The position numbers and the translations under genes were made by a program. The notes below the pieces were generated by a model. That model did no database searches, had not been told where the DNA came from, and saw only the letters and a program-made list of their open reading frames with translations. Below are positions 7,279 to 16,086 of a stretch of 64,000 nt of DNA, one piece after another; position 1 is the stretch's first letter, and every line of letters starts with the position of its first letter. This DNA is from Halomonas sp. A11-A (GTDB taxonomy: Bacteria > Pseudomonadota > Gammaproteobacteria > Pseudomonadales > Halomonadaceae): the NCBI RefSeq assembly GCF_003182195.1, contig NZ_QGTM01000011.1, forward strand, positions 1 through 64,000, given 5' to 3'.

Positions 7279-8559
7279 TCAGCGCCAAAACCACCCCTTC
7301 ATCACCGCGGTGATGCGGCGCATGTCGTCCGGGGAGGTGACGTAGGCGGGCATGGTGTAAAGCCAGCGGCCGATGGGGCGCAGCCAGACCCCCTGCTCGC
7401 GGGCCCAGTCGGCCACGCCGGCGAGGTCTGCGGCGGCGCGGGTCTCGATCACCGCGGTGGCGCCCAGGGTGCGCACCTCGACCACCGCGGGGTGGGCGGC
7501 CAACGCCTCGTCCCTTACCAGCTCCTCCTCCAGCACCCGGTTGAGCCCGGCGATCCGGCCCAGGTACGCCTCCTCCTCGAACACGGCCAGGCTTTCCAGC
7601 GCCACGGCGCAGGCCAGCGGATTGCCCATAAAGGTCGGCCCGTGCATAAAGGCGTGCATCGGCGAGTCACCGATGAAGGCCTCATGCACCCGGTCCGTGG
7701 CAAGCGTCGCCGCGTGGCCGAGATACCCCCCGGTGAGTCCCTTGGAGAGCACCATGATGTCCGGCGTCACCCCGGCGTGGTCGGCGGCGAACAGCCGCCC
7801 GGTGCGGCCGAAGCCGGTGGCCACCTCGTCGAACACCAGCAGCACGTCGAACTCATCGCACAGCGCCCGGGCCCCGACCAGGTAGTGGGGCGAGGTCATG
7901 TTGAGCCCCCCGGCGGCCTGCAGCAGCGGTTCCATCAGCAGGGCGGCGATCTCGCCGTGGTGGCGCTCCAGCACCGCGCGCAGGGCGGCGAGGTCCGCCG
8001 CCACCGCCTCGGGCGCGGCGTCGAAGGGGGCGGTGGGGGCCGGGGCGAAGTGGTGGCGGGGCAGGTAGCCCGAGAAGAGCGAGTGCATGCCCTCCTCGGG
8101 GTCGCAGACGGCCATGCAGCCGGCAGTGTCGCCGTGGTAGGCCTTCATCAGCGAGAGCAGGCGATGCTTGCCGGGGCGGCCCCGCAGCTGGTGGTACTGC
8201 ACCGCCATCTTCATGGCCACCTCCATGCCGACGGAGCCGCTGTCGGAATAGAAGACGTGGTTGAGCCCCTCCGGGGTGACCCGCACCAGCTCCCGGGCCA
8301 GGCGGTCGGCCGGCTCGTGGGTCAGGCCGCCCAGCATCACGTGGCAGAGCGCGTCGGCCTGCCGCTGGATGGCGCTCACCAGGCGCGGGTGGCGGTAGCC
8401 GTGGATCATGCACCACCAGGAGCAGGTGGCGTCGAGCAGCGTCTCGCCGCCCTCCAGGGTGAAGCGCGGCCCCTCGCCGCCGATGACCTTCGGCGCCTGC
8501 CGCTGGGTCTTGAGGTGGGCATAGGGGTGCCAGACGGGAGAGCGGTCGCTCGAGGTCAT
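7279..8559 (-). CDS. bioA: adenosylmethionine-8-amino-7-oxononanoate aminotransferase
   Basis: The 426-residue product is BioA, which transfers the amino group of S-adenosylmethionine to KAPA to give DAPA, the third step of biotin ring assembly. The N terminus (SPVWHPYAHLKTQ), CSWWCMIHGYRHP and the PLP-site VFDEVATGFGRTG are diagnostic. The Schiff-base lysine is about residue 273 in VLSKGLTGGYLG. Length is normal. It is separated from the bioBFHCD operon by tRNA-Leu and 115 bases of leader without a clear terminator, so it may be read from the tRNA or bio promoter. A promoter of its own was not found. Confidence 0.97.
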   Translation of the reverse strand: MTSSDRSPVWHPYAHLKTQRQAPKVIGGEGPRFTLEGGETLLDATCSWWCMIHGYRHPRLVSAIQRQADALCHVMLGGLTHEPADRLARELVRVTPEGLNHVFYSDSGSVGMEVAMKMAVQYHQLRGRPGKHRLLSLMKAYHGDTAGCMAVCDPEEGMHSLFSGYLPRHHFAPAPTAPFDAAPEAVAADLAALRAVLERHHGEIAALLMEPLLQAAGGLNMTSPHYLVGARALCDEFDVLLVFDEVATGFGRTGRLFAADHAGVTPDIMVLSKGLTGGYLGHAATLATDRVHEAFIGDSPMHAFMHGPTFMGNPLACAVALESLAVFEEEAYLGRIAGLNRVLEEELVRDEALAAHPAVVEVRTLGATAVIETRAAADLAGVADWAREQGVWLRPIGRWLYTMPAYVTSPDDMRRITAVMKGWFWR

Positions 8560-8674
8560 TCAGGGCTCCAGCAGGACGTGGGGGTAACGGACGGACACGC
8601 GAAGGCGCCGCGCATCCCGGAAGAGATGACGGAGGAGGATCGTCGATAGCGGAGGGAACAGCGAGAAACCACGA

Positions 8675-8759
<85 letters not shown>

Positions 8760-8779
8760 ACGGTGATGCAGGCGAGCAT

Positions 8780-8807
8780 ATTCTACGGACGCCCCCTCGC
8801 AAGTCAA
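8780..8807 (-). promoter_or_regulatory. sigma-70 promoter of tRNA-Leu
   Basis: On the minus strand a -35 TTGACT (8802-8807) and a -10 TAGAAT (8780-8785) are separated by 16 bases. Transcription would start about 8772, some 13 bases before the mature tRNA 5' end. The -35 overlaps the bioD stop codon. Four to five of six positions match consensus in each hexamer. Confidence 0.65.
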
Positions 8808-9505
8808 TGAGCATCGGGAAGTTCCAGGTGATCGGCGGCGGCCGCGGCCATGGCAGGGGCCGCGTCGGCCGCCAGTCGCGGGATCACGCCGAGGCAGGGG
8901 GCGGGCAGAGTGCGCGCCAGGGTGGCCAGGTTGTCGCGGTAGAGGGCGTCGTCCGTGGCGAAGGCAGGATCCACCTGGCTGCCGATCCAGCCGGCCAGGC
9001 GCAGGCCGGAGGCCTTGATGGCCTCGGCGGTGAGGCGGGCGTGGCTGAGGCAGCCCAGGCGCAGGCCCACCACCAGGATCACCGGGAGCTCCATCGCGAG
9101 GGCGAGCTCGGCGAGGTCCTCGTCGTCGTTGAGCGGCACCCGCCAGCCGCCGGCGCCCTCCACCAGGGTCAGGTCGCGCTTGAGGGCCAGCAGCGGGCGC
9201 AGCCAGCCGGTGAGGTCGGCCAGGCGCACCTCGACCCCGGCGCGCCGGGCCGCCAGGTGGGGCGCGATGGCGGGGGCGAAGGCGTAGGGGTTGATCGTCG
9301 TGTAGTCCACTGCCGGTACGCTCTCGGCCTGCAGGGCCAGGGCATCGGCGTTGCGCAGGCCGTCCGGTGTGGCCTCGCTGCCCGAGGCGATGGGCTTTAG
9401 ACCCAGGGTGGTGAGGCCCTCGCGGCGTGCGCGGGCCAGCAGGCCGGCGCTGGCCAGGGTCTTGCCGGCGTCGGTGTCGGTGCCGGTGACAAAGTAGGCG
9501 GGCAT
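8804..9505 (-). CDS. bioD: dethiobiotin synthetase
   Basis: BioD carboxylates DAPA with CO2 and ATP to form the ureido ring of dethiobiotin in the cytoplasm. The 233-residue protein begins with the P-loop GTDTDAGKT (residues 8-16). It also has LKPIASG (substrate lysine region), VEGAGGWRVPL and VGLRLGCLSHA, all typical of the family. It is the last protein gene of the bioBFHCD operon, 9 bases after bioC. Its stop codon overlaps the -35 of the tRNA-Leu promoter. Confidence 0.96.
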   Translation of the reverse strand: MPAYFVTGTDTDAGKTLASAGLLARARREGLTTLGLKPIASGSEATPDGLRNADALALQAESVPAVDYTTINPYAFAPAIAPHLAARRAGVEVRLADLTGWLRPLLALKRDLTLVEGAGGWRVPLNDDEDLAELALAMELPVILVVGLRLGCLSHARLTAEAIKASGLRLAGWIGSQVDPAFATDDALYRDNLATLARTLPAPCLGVIPRLAADAAPAMAAAAADHLELPDAH

Positions 9506-9514
9506 CGCGTCTCC

Positions 9515-10375
9515 TCAGTCTCGGGTCAGGTCGAGGGTGAGCAGCCGGTAGCTGACCGGCAGTCCCTCGGGCTCGCGCATGGCGTCGAAGCGACGCCGGG
9601 CCCGGGCCAGGTCGGCGCGGGTCAGCCGGGCGCCGGGGCGCGCGGTCTGGGCGCCCACTCCCTTGATGGAGGCCATCACCGCGGCCAGGTCGGGGTAGTG
9701 GAAGCGCCGGGTCTGCCGCTCGACGCTGACGCGGCGAAAGCCGGCCAGGCGCGCTGCGGCCAGGTGCTGCTCGCGGCCGAGCAGCGGCAGCAGGGCAGCG
9801 GGGGCGCCGGGCCGCGACCAGGCATGGCCGACCTCCGCCAGGGTGCCGGGGGCGAGGGTGTTGATCAGCGCGCGCCCGCCCGGGCGCAGCACCCGGTGCA
9901 GCTCGCTCAGTACCCGGGAGAGGTCCGGGCACCACTGGATGGCCAGGTTGGAGAACACGAGGTCCAGGCTGCCGTCCGCCAGGGGCAGGGCGGCAGCGTC
10001 GGCGCATACCCAGCGCAGGCGCGGGTCGCTGCCATGGTCGTGTCGGGCCGCGGCCAGCATGCCCGGGGCCAGGTCGAGGCCGATGACCGTGGCGTCGTCG
10101 CCGAAGCGTTCGGCCAGGCGCTCGCTCCAGTGCCCCGGGCCGCAGCCGAGGTCCAGCACCCGCCAGGGCGTGCCAAGGGGCGTGACGGGCGCGGGTGGGG
10201 GCAGGCGCTCCCAGAGCACCTCGCCCATGGCGAGCTGGGCTGCGGCCAGACGCGCATAGTCGCCGGCGGCCCGAGAAAAGGCGTGGGCGACTCGGCGCCC
10301 CCATTGTGGTGAGGGGGGCGAGGGGGGCGAGGGGGACGAATCGCCCGGGTGGTGCGTGGCGGGGGATGCGCTCAT
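9515..10375 (-). CDS. bioC: malonyl-ACP O-methyltransferase
   Basis: BioC methylates the free carboxyl of malonyl-ACP with S-adenosylmethionine, disguising it so the fatty-acid machinery can extend it to pimeloyl-ACP methyl ester. The 286-residue sequence has VAHAFSRAAGDYARLAAAQ, the SAM motif VLDLGCGPGHWSE near residue 84, and LVFSNLAIQWCPDL. The first 25 residues are a PSPPSPPSP-rich leader encoded by three near-identical 9-base units. Its start overlaps the bioH stop by 4 bases (ATGA), so translation is probably coupled. Confidence 0.95.
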   Translation of the reverse strand: MSASPATHHPGDSSPSPPSPPSPQWGRRVAHAFSRAAGDYARLAAAQLAMGEVLWERLPPPAPVTPLGTPWRVLDLGCGPGHWSERLAERFGDDATVIGLDLAPGMLAAARHDHGSDPRLRWVCADAAALPLADGSLDLVFSNLAIQWCPDLSRVLSELHRVLRPGGRALINTLAPGTLAEVGHAWSRPGAPAALLPLLGREQHLAAARLAGFRRVSVERQTRRFHYPDLAAVMASIKGVGAQTARPGARLTRADLARARRRFDAMREPEGLPVSYRLLTLDLTRD

Positions 10376-11112
10376 GGGCAGGCCACCTCGGTGAGGGCCG
10401 CCGGCGCGCGATGAGATGCAGCGGCAAGCGTTGCCAGGGCCTCGGCCAGGGCGGCGGGCCGGGAGAGCATCGGGCAGTGGCCGGCCTGCTCGAGCCGATG
10501 ATCGGCGCGGGCGATGGCGGCCGGCGCCTGCAGCGGGTCATTGGTGCCGACCAGGCGAATCACCGGGCAGCCGGCATCGGCCAGGGAGGAGGAGAGCTCC
10601 AGGGTCTCCAGCCAGGCCAGGCCCGCGGCCAGGGTGGCGGGATCGGCCGGGGGGCCGCCGTCCAGCAGGGTACGCAGCCGCCGATGGGCGTCTCGGGGGC
10701 TGGGTTCGCCGCCGAGCTGCCAGCGCTGGAAGTGGGCCAGGGTGGCCTGCGGGTCCCGGGCGAAGGCGCGGCGGAAGGCGGTGAGCTCCGTGTGGGTCAC
10801 GCCCGCGGGGTCGCAGAAGCGTGCGCCCATGCCGAGCAGGATCAGCCCACGGGGTGCCGGCAGCCGGGCGAGCAGGGCGCCGGCCAGCAGGCCGCCCAGG
10901 GACCAGCCGACCCAGATGGCGTCGGCGGGCAGCGCCGCCGCCATGGCGTCGGCCAGGGCGTCCAGGCAGTCTGGGGCCGCCAGCGGGGCACGGCCCCCGT
11001 AGCCGGGCCAGTCCGGCGCGACGACGCTGACGCCGTCGGGCCAGTGCTCGGCCAGCGGCTGCCAGATCCGCGCGTCGCAGCCCCAGCCGGAGAGCAGCAC
11101 CAGCCGCGTCAT
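10372..11112 (-). CDS. bioH: pimeloyl-ACP methyl ester carboxylesterase
   Basis: BioH removes the methyl group added by BioC once the pimeloyl chain is complete. The 246-residue alpha/beta hydrolase shows LVLLSGWGCDARIW, the nucleophile elbow GWSLGG (Ser71), VGTNDPLQAP as acid loop and AGHCPMLSRP with the catalytic histidine. It overlaps bioF and bioC by 4 bases each. The in-operon position between bioF and bioC supports BioH over a generic hydrolase. Confidence 0.94.
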   Translation of the reverse strand: MTRLVLLSGWGCDARIWQPLAEHWPDGVSVVAPDWPGYGGRAPLAAPDCLDALADAMAAALPADAIWVGWSLGGLLAGALLARLPAPRGLILLGMGARFCDPAGVTHTELTAFRRAFARDPQATLAHFQRWQLGGEPSPRDAHRRLRTLLDGGPPADPATLAAGLAWLETLELSSSLADAGCPVIRLVGTNDPLQAPAAIARADHRLEQAGHCPMLSRPAALAEALATLAAASHRAPAALTEVACP

Positions 11113-12284
11113 GGGGTCGCCTCCGCCGTGCTGGAACGCTCGTGGGCCCGGCAGGCGGCCAGCCCCTCGAGCAGCGCCTCCAGGTCGGTATCCGAATGGG
11201 CCGCGGAGAGCGTGATGCGCAGCCGCGCCTGGCCCCGGGGAACGGTGGGCGCGCGGATGGCGCCGACCAGAAGCCCCCGCTCGGCCAGCCGCTCGGCCCA
11301 GGCCATCACGCGGCGGCTTTCGCCGAGCACCAGCGGCTGGATGGGCGTGTGGCTCTGCGCCAGCGGCAGCCCTAGGCCTGCGGCCTCGGCGCGAAAGCGC
11401 CCGATCAGGCGGGCCAGGCGGGCGCGCCGCTCGGGCTCCTCGGCCAGGATCTCCAGGGCTGCGAGGGTCGCCGCGGCGACGCCGGGCGGCTGGGCGGTGG
11501 TGTAGACATAGGGGCGGGCGAACTGGGTCAGGTGGTCGATCAGCGCCTGGCTGCCCGCCACGAAGGCACCGCCGCTGCCCAGCGCCTTGCCCAGGGTGCC
11601 GACCAGGATCGGCACGTCCTCCACGCCGTGGGCACGCCCCACGCAGCCGTCGCCGTGCTCGCCGAGCACGCCGAGGCCATGGGCGTCATCGATCATCAGC
11701 CAGGCCCCGCGGCGACGCGCCAGCGCGGCGAGGCCGGCGATGTCGGCCACGTCTCCATCCATGCTGAAGACCCCGTCGCTGACCACCAGCTTCGGCGCCT
11801 CGGCGGGGGCGCGCTCGAGCAGCCGCGCGAGATCGGTCAGGTCGCCATGGTGGAAGCGCCGCGAGGGGGCGCCGGCCAGGGTCGCGCCGTCGAGCAGCGA
11901 GGCGTGGTTGAGGCGATCCTGGAACACCCGGGTCTCGCCATCGCAGAGCGCCTGGAGGGTGCCCAGGTTGGCCATGTAGCCGGTGGAGAAGAGCAGGGCG
12001 CGGGGCCGGCCGGTAAGTTCGGCCAAGCGGCACTCGAGGGCCTCGTGGACCGCCAGGTGGCCGCTGACCAGGTGCGAGGCGCGCCCACCGGCACCGTGGC
12101 GGCGGGCGGCCTGGGCCATCGCCTCAGTGAGGCGAGGATCGCCGGCCAGCCCCAGGTAGTCGTTGCCGGCGAAGTCGAGGCGTGGGGCTTGGGAAGCCAC
12201 GGTGCGGCGGTGGCGCCACAGGCCGCGTGCCCGGTGCGCCTCGCCGCGTTCGGCGAGACGGCTTGGCCAGTCGCGGGTGGCCAT
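11109..12284 (-). CDS. bioF: 8-amino-7-oxononanoate synthase
   Basis: BioF condenses pimeloyl-ACP (or -CoA) with alanine in a PLP-dependent decarboxylative reaction giving KAPA. The 391-residue protein has LDFAGNDYLGLAGDPRL, HLVSGHLAVHEALE, IDDAHGLGVLGEHG and the PLP lysine at about residue 233 in VGTLGKALGSGG. Length is normal. It follows bioB after 3 bases and overlaps bioH by 4. Confidence 0.96.
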   Translation of the reverse strand: MATRDWPSRLAERGEAHRARGLWRHRRTVASQAPRLDFAGNDYLGLAGDPRLTEAMAQAARRHGAGGRASHLVSGHLAVHEALECRLAELTGRPRALLFSTGYMANLGTLQALCDGETRVFQDRLNHASLLDGATLAGAPSRRFHHGDLTDLARLLERAPAEAPKLVVSDGVFSMDGDVADIAGLAALARRRGAWLMIDDAHGLGVLGEHGDGCVGRAHGVEDVPILVGTLGKALGSGGAFVAGSQALIDHLTQFARPYVYTTAQPPGVAAATLAALEILAEEPERRARLARLIGRFRAEAAGLGLPLAQSHTPIQPLVLGESRRVMAWAERLAERGLLVGAIRAPTVPRGQARLRITLSAAHSDTDLEALLEGLAACRAHERSSTAEATP

Positions 12285-12287
12285 GGC

Positions 12288-13406
12288 TCAGGCGCCGGCG
12301 TCGTAGGCGAGTTCGCTGGCCCGGGCGGCGGCCCCTGCTGCCCTCTGACGGGCCAGTGCGGCCTCGACGCCCGCCTCCATCCGGGCGTCGTCGGCGCAGG
12401 TCTGACGGCTTTCGGGGTGCAGGCCGAGCCGGGCGAACAGCGCCCGGTCGCGCTGGGCCTGGGGGTTGGCGGTGGTCAGCAGCCGCTCGCCATAGAAGAT
12501 GGAGTTGGCGCCGGCCAAGAAGGCCAGCGCCTGGGTGGCATCGTCCATCTGCTCGCGGCCGGCGGAGAGGCGCACGTGGCTCGTCGGCATCAGGATGCGG
12601 GCCACGGCGATGGCGCGGATGAACTCGATGGGGTCCAGGTCCTCCACGTGCTCGAGCGGGGTGCCCGGCACCTTGACCAGCATATTGATGGGCACCGACT
12701 CGGGGTGCGGCTCGAGTCGCACCAGCTGCTGGAGCAGGGCGGCGCGGTCCCGGGGGGCCTCGCCCATGCCCAGGATCCCGCCGGAGCACACCTTCATGCC
12801 GGCGTCGCGCACGTGGCCGAGGGTCTCCAGGCGGTCGGCGTAGGTGCGGGTGGTGATGATCTCGCCGTAGTAGTCCGGCGAGGTGTCGAGGTTGTGGTTG
12901 TAGTAGTCGAGCCCCGCCTCGGCCAGGCGCCCGGCCTGGTCGCCGTCCACCATGCCCAGGGTCATGCAGGTCTCGAGCCCCAGCGCCTTGACCCGGCGCA
13001 CCATCTCCAGCACCGCCTCGAGGTCCTTCTCCCGCGGGCTCTTCCAGGCCGCGCCCATGCAGAAGCGGCTGGCGCCGGCCGCCTTCGCCGCCTCAGCCTG
13101 CTCGACCACCTTCTCGATCTCCAGCAGCTTCTCCCTGGAAAGCCCGGTGTTGTAGTGGCCCGACTGCGGGCAGTACTTGCAGTCCTCCGGGCAGGCACCG
13201 GTCTTGATGGAGAGCAGGGTGGAGACCTGCACGGCGTTGGGGTCGAAGTGGGCGCGATGCACCCGCTGGGCGTGGAACAGCAGGTCGTTGAAGGGCAGGG
13301 CGAAGAGCGCCTCGATCTCGTCGAGGGTCCAGTCGTGGCGCGGCCGGGCCGTGGGGGCTAGGGTCAAGGAGTCGGCGGTCGCGATCGCATCGCGGGTATC
13401 GAACAT
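12288..13406 (-). CDS. bioB: biotin synthase
   Basis: BioB is the radical-SAM enzyme that inserts sulphur into dethiobiotin. The 372-residue protein carries the radical-SAM CxxxCxxC at residues 72-79 ([11 protein letters not shown]), followed by [10 protein letters not shown], the [13 protein letters not shown] segment and GGILGMGE. Length is slightly above the E. coli enzyme because of a short N-terminal extension and a divergent tail. It is the first gene of the operon. A BirA-like operator and promoter lie 50-105 bases upstream, inside the divergent comF reading frame. Confidence 0.97.
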   Translation of the reverse strand: MFDTRDAIATADSLTLAPTARPRHDWTLDEIEALFALPFNDLLFHAQRVHRAHFDPNAVQVSTLLSIKTGACPEDCKYCPQSGHYNTGLSREKLLEIEKVVEQAEAAKAAGASRFCMGAAWKSPREKDLEAVLEMVRRVKALGLETCMTLGMVDGDQAGRLAEAGLDYYNHNLDTSPDYYGEIITTRTYADRLETLGHVRDAGMKVCSGGILGMGEAPRDRAALLQQLVRLEPHPESVPINMLVKVPGTPLEHVEDLDPIEFIRAIAVARILMPTSHVRLSAGREQMDDATQALAFLAGANSIFYGERLLTTANPQAQRDRALFARLGLHPESRQTCADDARMEAGVEAALARQRAAGAAARASELAYDAGA

Positions 13407-13420
13407 GAGGGGGCTCGCTT

Positions 13421-14188
13421 ATGGTAAACTTGGGAGTGGTGAGTAAGTTGACGGAAAGCCTATCCCAGTGGCGCCTGTTGTCAACCCGGTTGGGTGTCGA
13501 GGTTGACAGGCGGCTGCGTCGCCACCTGCCGGGCCGCTGCGCCTTCTGCCTGGGCGAGGCCGAGCGGGAGCACCCCTGGTGTGCGGCCTGCTTCGTCGAG
13601 CTGCCCTGGAACCTGCCGGCCTGCCCGTGCTGCGCCGAGCCCCTGCCCGGGCGCCCCGAGGAGAGGCCGTGTGGGCGCTGCCTGCGCTCTCCGCCCGCCT
13701 TCGTGCGCAGCCGGGTGCCGCTGCGCTATGAGCAGGAGGTGGCCGGGCTGGTGCGGCGCTTCAAGTTCGAGGCCTCTCCCCGGGCCGGGGCGGTGCTGCT
13801 GGCGCTGTTCGAGGCCGGCTTGCCGGAGACGGTCCTGGCCTGGCCCCAGGCGCTGGTGCCGGTGCCGCTGCACCCCCGCCGCGCCCGGGCACGCGGCTTC
13901 GATCAGGGCGAGTGGCTGGCCAGGCGCCTGGCACGTCGGCTCGAGCGTCCCCTGGTGCGCGCCCGGCGGTGTCGCGATACCCCCAGCCAGCGCGGCCTGG
14001 ACCGCATGGAGCGCCGCCGCAACCTGAACCGCGCCTTCGTGATCGAGGCCGCGCTGCCCCCGCGGGTGGCGCTGCTGGATGATGTGATGACCACCGGGGC
14101 GACTCTGGAGGCCCTGGCGTCGGCCTGCCGCGCGGCGGGTGCCCGCGAGGTCGAGGCGTGGGCGGTGGCGAGAACGCCGCTCCAGTAA
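13421..14188 (+). CDS. ComF family amidophosphoribosyltransferase-like protein
   Basis: This 255-residue protein has an N-terminal zinc ribbon (CAFC near residue 41, CAAC near 54, CPCC near 69, CGRC near 87) and a C-terminal PRTase fold with the PRPP loop VALLDDVMTTGATLE. Relatives (ComF, GntX) function in DNA uptake or use of DNA as nutrient, and E. coli GntX in carbon use. The ATG at 13421 has GAGGGG upstream, but the first 23 codons contain the bioB operator and ComF proteins usually begin only 10-20 residues before the first CxxC. A later start such as TTG 13490 is possible. Confidence 0.85.
   Translation: MVNLGVVSKLTESLSQWRLLSTRLGVEVDRRLRRHLPGRCAFCLGEAEREHPWCAACFVELPWNLPACPCCAEPLPGRPEERPCGRCLRSPPAFVRSRVPLRYEQEVAGLVRRFKFEASPRAGAVLLALFEAGLPETVLAWPQALVPVPLHPRRARARGFDQGEWLARRLARRLERPLVRARRCRDTPSQRGLDRMERRRNLNRAFVIEAALPPRVALLDDVMTTGATLEALASACRAAGAREVEAWAVARTPLQ
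13457..13484 (-). promoter_or_regulatory. candidate bioB promoter
   Basis: On the minus strand a consensus -35 TTGACA (13479-13484) is followed after 16 bases by a weak -10 TAGGCT (13457-13462). This would give a leader of about 45 bases before bioB. The -35 lies inside the left arm of the BirA-like operator, the arrangement expected for repression. Confidence 0.5.
13478..13509. promoter_or_regulatory. BirA-like operator for the bio operon
   Basis: The arms TTGTCAACC (13478-13486) and GGTTGACAG (13501-13509) form an inverted repeat, with 8 of 9 pairs matched and a 14-base spacer. The known BirA box is TTGTAAACC, 14-15 bases, GGTTTACAA, so arms and spacing agree closely. A second, weaker pair, GTAAAC (13424-13429) and GTTGAC (13447-13452), lies 17 bases apart nearer bioB. 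Both fall within the first codons of the annotated comF frame. No birA gene is visible in the window. Confidence 0.6.
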
Positions 14189-14236
14189 AGAGGACGGCTC
14201 TGCTAGCATGCGGGTTTTACTGCCGGGACTGCCGCT

Positions 14237-15223
14237 ATGGAAACTTCCCCTCATCCTTTCGCCAGCCTCTCGCCCGCGCGGGTGGTGGCGGCGGTGGAGT
14301 CGCTGGGCTTCTGGCTGCCTGGCGAGCCCTTCACCCTCAACAGCTACGAGAACCGCGTCTACCTGGTGCATGACGACGAGCGGCGGCGCTGGGTGGTGAA
14401 GTTCTACCGTCCGGAGCGCTGGAGCGATGCGCGCATCCAGGAGGAGCACGATTTCCTGGCCGAGCTCGACGAGGCCGGGGTGGCCGTGGCCGCGCCCTGG
14501 CGCGACGACGAGGGCGTGAGCCTTCACCGCGCCGAGGGGTTTCGCTTCGCGCTCTTTCCCGGCCTGCCGGGCCAGGCCCCGGAGCTGGAGAATCCGGCGC
14601 ACCTGTTCGCCCTGGGGGAGCTGATCGGTGCCGTGCATGCGGTGGGCGAACGCGGTCGCTTCGTCCATCGCGGTGCCATGGACCTGGATGAGATGGTGCT
14701 GGAGGCCCGGGAGCGGGTGCTGGCCAGCGCCCGGCTCGGCAGCCGCCAGCGAGAGGCCTATGCCCGGGTCACCGCGGCCCTGCACGAGCGGCTGGCTGAC
14801 CACGCCTGGCCCGCCGAGCGGGCGATTCGCGTCCACGGCGACTGCCATATCGGCAATATCCTGGGTCACGATGCGCACTTCGCGCTGGTGGATTTCGACG
14901 ACTGCCTGATGGCGCCGGCGGTTCAGGACCTGTGGATGCTGATTACCGCTGAGCATGCCGAGGAGCGGCACATGCAGCTCTCGGAGGTGATGGAGGGGTA
15001 CGAGGAACACCGCGGGTTCGACCGCCGCGAGCTGGCCCTGATGGAGCCGCTGCGCACCCTGCGCCTGCTGCGCCACAGCGCCTGGCTGGTGGCGCGCTGG
15101 GAGGATCCGGCCTTCCCGGCGGCCTTCCCGTGGCTGGCCGATGAGGGGTACTGGGACGGCCAGATCCGCTCCCTGGAGCAGCAGCGCCAGGTGCTCGAGC
15201 GCGAGCCCCGCTGGCTTGCCTGA
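14237..15223 (+). CDS. srkA: stress response Ser/Thr protein kinase SrkA (YihE)
   Basis: The 328-residue cytoplasmic kinase belongs to the aminoglycoside-phosphotransferase fold and matches E. coli SrkA/YihE, which counters stress-induced cell death. Diagnostic segments are LNSYENRVYLVHDDE, the ATP-lysine in WVVKFYRPERWS, the catalytic loop HGDCHIGNIL near residue 206 and the metal-binding VDFDDCLMAPAVQDLW near 220. Length equals the family norm. It follows comF after 48 bases and ends shortly before a bidirectional hairpin. Confidence 0.93.
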   Translation: METSPHPFASLSPARVVAAVESLGFWLPGEPFTLNSYENRVYLVHDDERRRWVVKFYRPERWSDARIQEEHDFLAELDEAGVAVAAPWRDDEGVSLHRAEGFRFALFPGLPGQAPELENPAHLFALGELIGAVHAVGERGRFVHRGAMDLDEMVLEARERVLASARLGSRQREAYARVTAALHERLADHAWPAERAIRVHGDCHIGNILGHDAHFALVDFDDCLMAPAVQDLWMLITAEHAEERHMQLSEVMEGYEEHRGFDRRELALMEPLRTLRLLRHSAWLVARWEDPAFPAAFPWLADEGYWDGQIRSLEQQRQVLEREPRWLA

Positions 15224-15264
15224 TATCGGGTCGTGGCCTGACGCAAGGCGCCTCTGCCCCAACG

Positions 15265-15291
15265 CAAGGCGCCCTGAAGAGGGGCGCCTTG
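15265..15291. terminator. bidirectional hairpin after srkA
   Basis: A 10-bp perfect stem (CAAGGCGCCC / GGGCGCCTTG) with a 7-base loop lies between the convergent srkA and the exported unknown. A partial copy of the left arm (CAAGGCGCC) occurs about 20 bases upstream. No T-tract follows. Confidence 0.6.
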
Positions 15292-15311
15292 TCGCGAGGG
15301 GCGTTGCCGGG

Positions 15312-15857
15312 CTACTGGTCCGGGTCGGGACGCTCGGCGGGAATCGGGTTGGCGACCCCGGCGCCCTCGGCCTGGCGGCGCTGGATGTTGATCTTCTCGG
15401 ACGGGTTCTCCTGCTCCTCGATGGCGAGCTCGCTGGCCAGCCGCAGCTCGAAGGCGTGCTCCGGGGTGAGCGCGCAGCGGCCGCTGTCGCAGGCGGCGAT
15501 GCCGAAGCTGCCGTCCGCGTCGTAGGCGGCGGCCGACATCTCGCCCGAGTAGATCTCGCTGTCGTCGCCGTCGGTGGCGATGCAGGTCACGGCCTTGGTG
15601 GTGATGCGCACCCGCTCGCCCTCGAGCCGGGCATCGCCCACCATGATGCAGTGGCTCGGTAGCTCATAGGAGCCCTGATCGTTGGCGACCGGGCGCAGCA
15701 GGATGTCATCCAGGCGCGGCTCGTCCTGATCCAGGGTGATGGAATCGATCACCTGCACCTCGAGTCGCGCGTCGGCGGGCAGTTCCAAGGTCGCGGCCAG
15801 CGCCAGAGAGGGGCTCAGGAGGGCGGCCAGCAGCAGAAGGGTGGGGGTCTTGGTCAT
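15312..15857 (-). CDS. exported hypothetical protein
   Basis: From the ATG at 15857 the product has 181 residues, starting with a clear signal peptide (MTKTPTLLLLAALLSPSLALA, cleavage after ALA). An upstream in-frame ATG at 15884 would bury that signal and is less likely. The mature protein is acidic, with cysteines near residues 90 and 111 (HCIMVGDARL, KAVTCIA) and a CDSGRC near 145-150. The tail is charged and probably disordered. I do not recognise the family. It is monocistronic and convergent with srkA. Confidence 0.6.
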   Translation of the reverse strand: MTKTPTLLLLAALLSPSLALAATLELPADARLEVQVIDSITLDQDEPRLDDILLRPVANDQGSYELPSHCIMVGDARLEGERVRITTKAVTCIATDGDDSEIYSGEMSAAAYDADGSFGIAACDSGRCALTPEHAFELRLASELAIEEQENPSEKINIQRRQAEGAGVANPIPAERPDPDQ

Positions 15858-16086
15858 GTCGAGCTCTCGGAAGAAGTCGTGCACTGCATGAGAGCCAGGA
15901 TTCTAGCACAGGGGGGACCTCCCATTCGCTGCGGGGCGGGGCAGGGGTGCGGTAGGTTGTCACGTGGCGGGCCTGCGCCGCGAGGGGGCTTGCGCTAGAA
16001 TGCGGGATTCACGTCAATTCATAATGTACAGGCCATGTTTCTTGTATATCTTCTGTGCATGAAAACCGATCAGGACGGGCTCGACG

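Noticed and set aside
10310..10335. Three GGGGGCGA-like units in the bioC start as a regulatory repeat
   Set aside because: They encode a PSPPSPPSP leader in frame; simple slippage in GC-rich coding DNA explains them.
13424..13452. GTAAAC-N17-GTTGAC as the main BirA box
   Set aside because: Arms match less well than at 13478-13509 and it is not over a -35. It is kept only as a possible second site.
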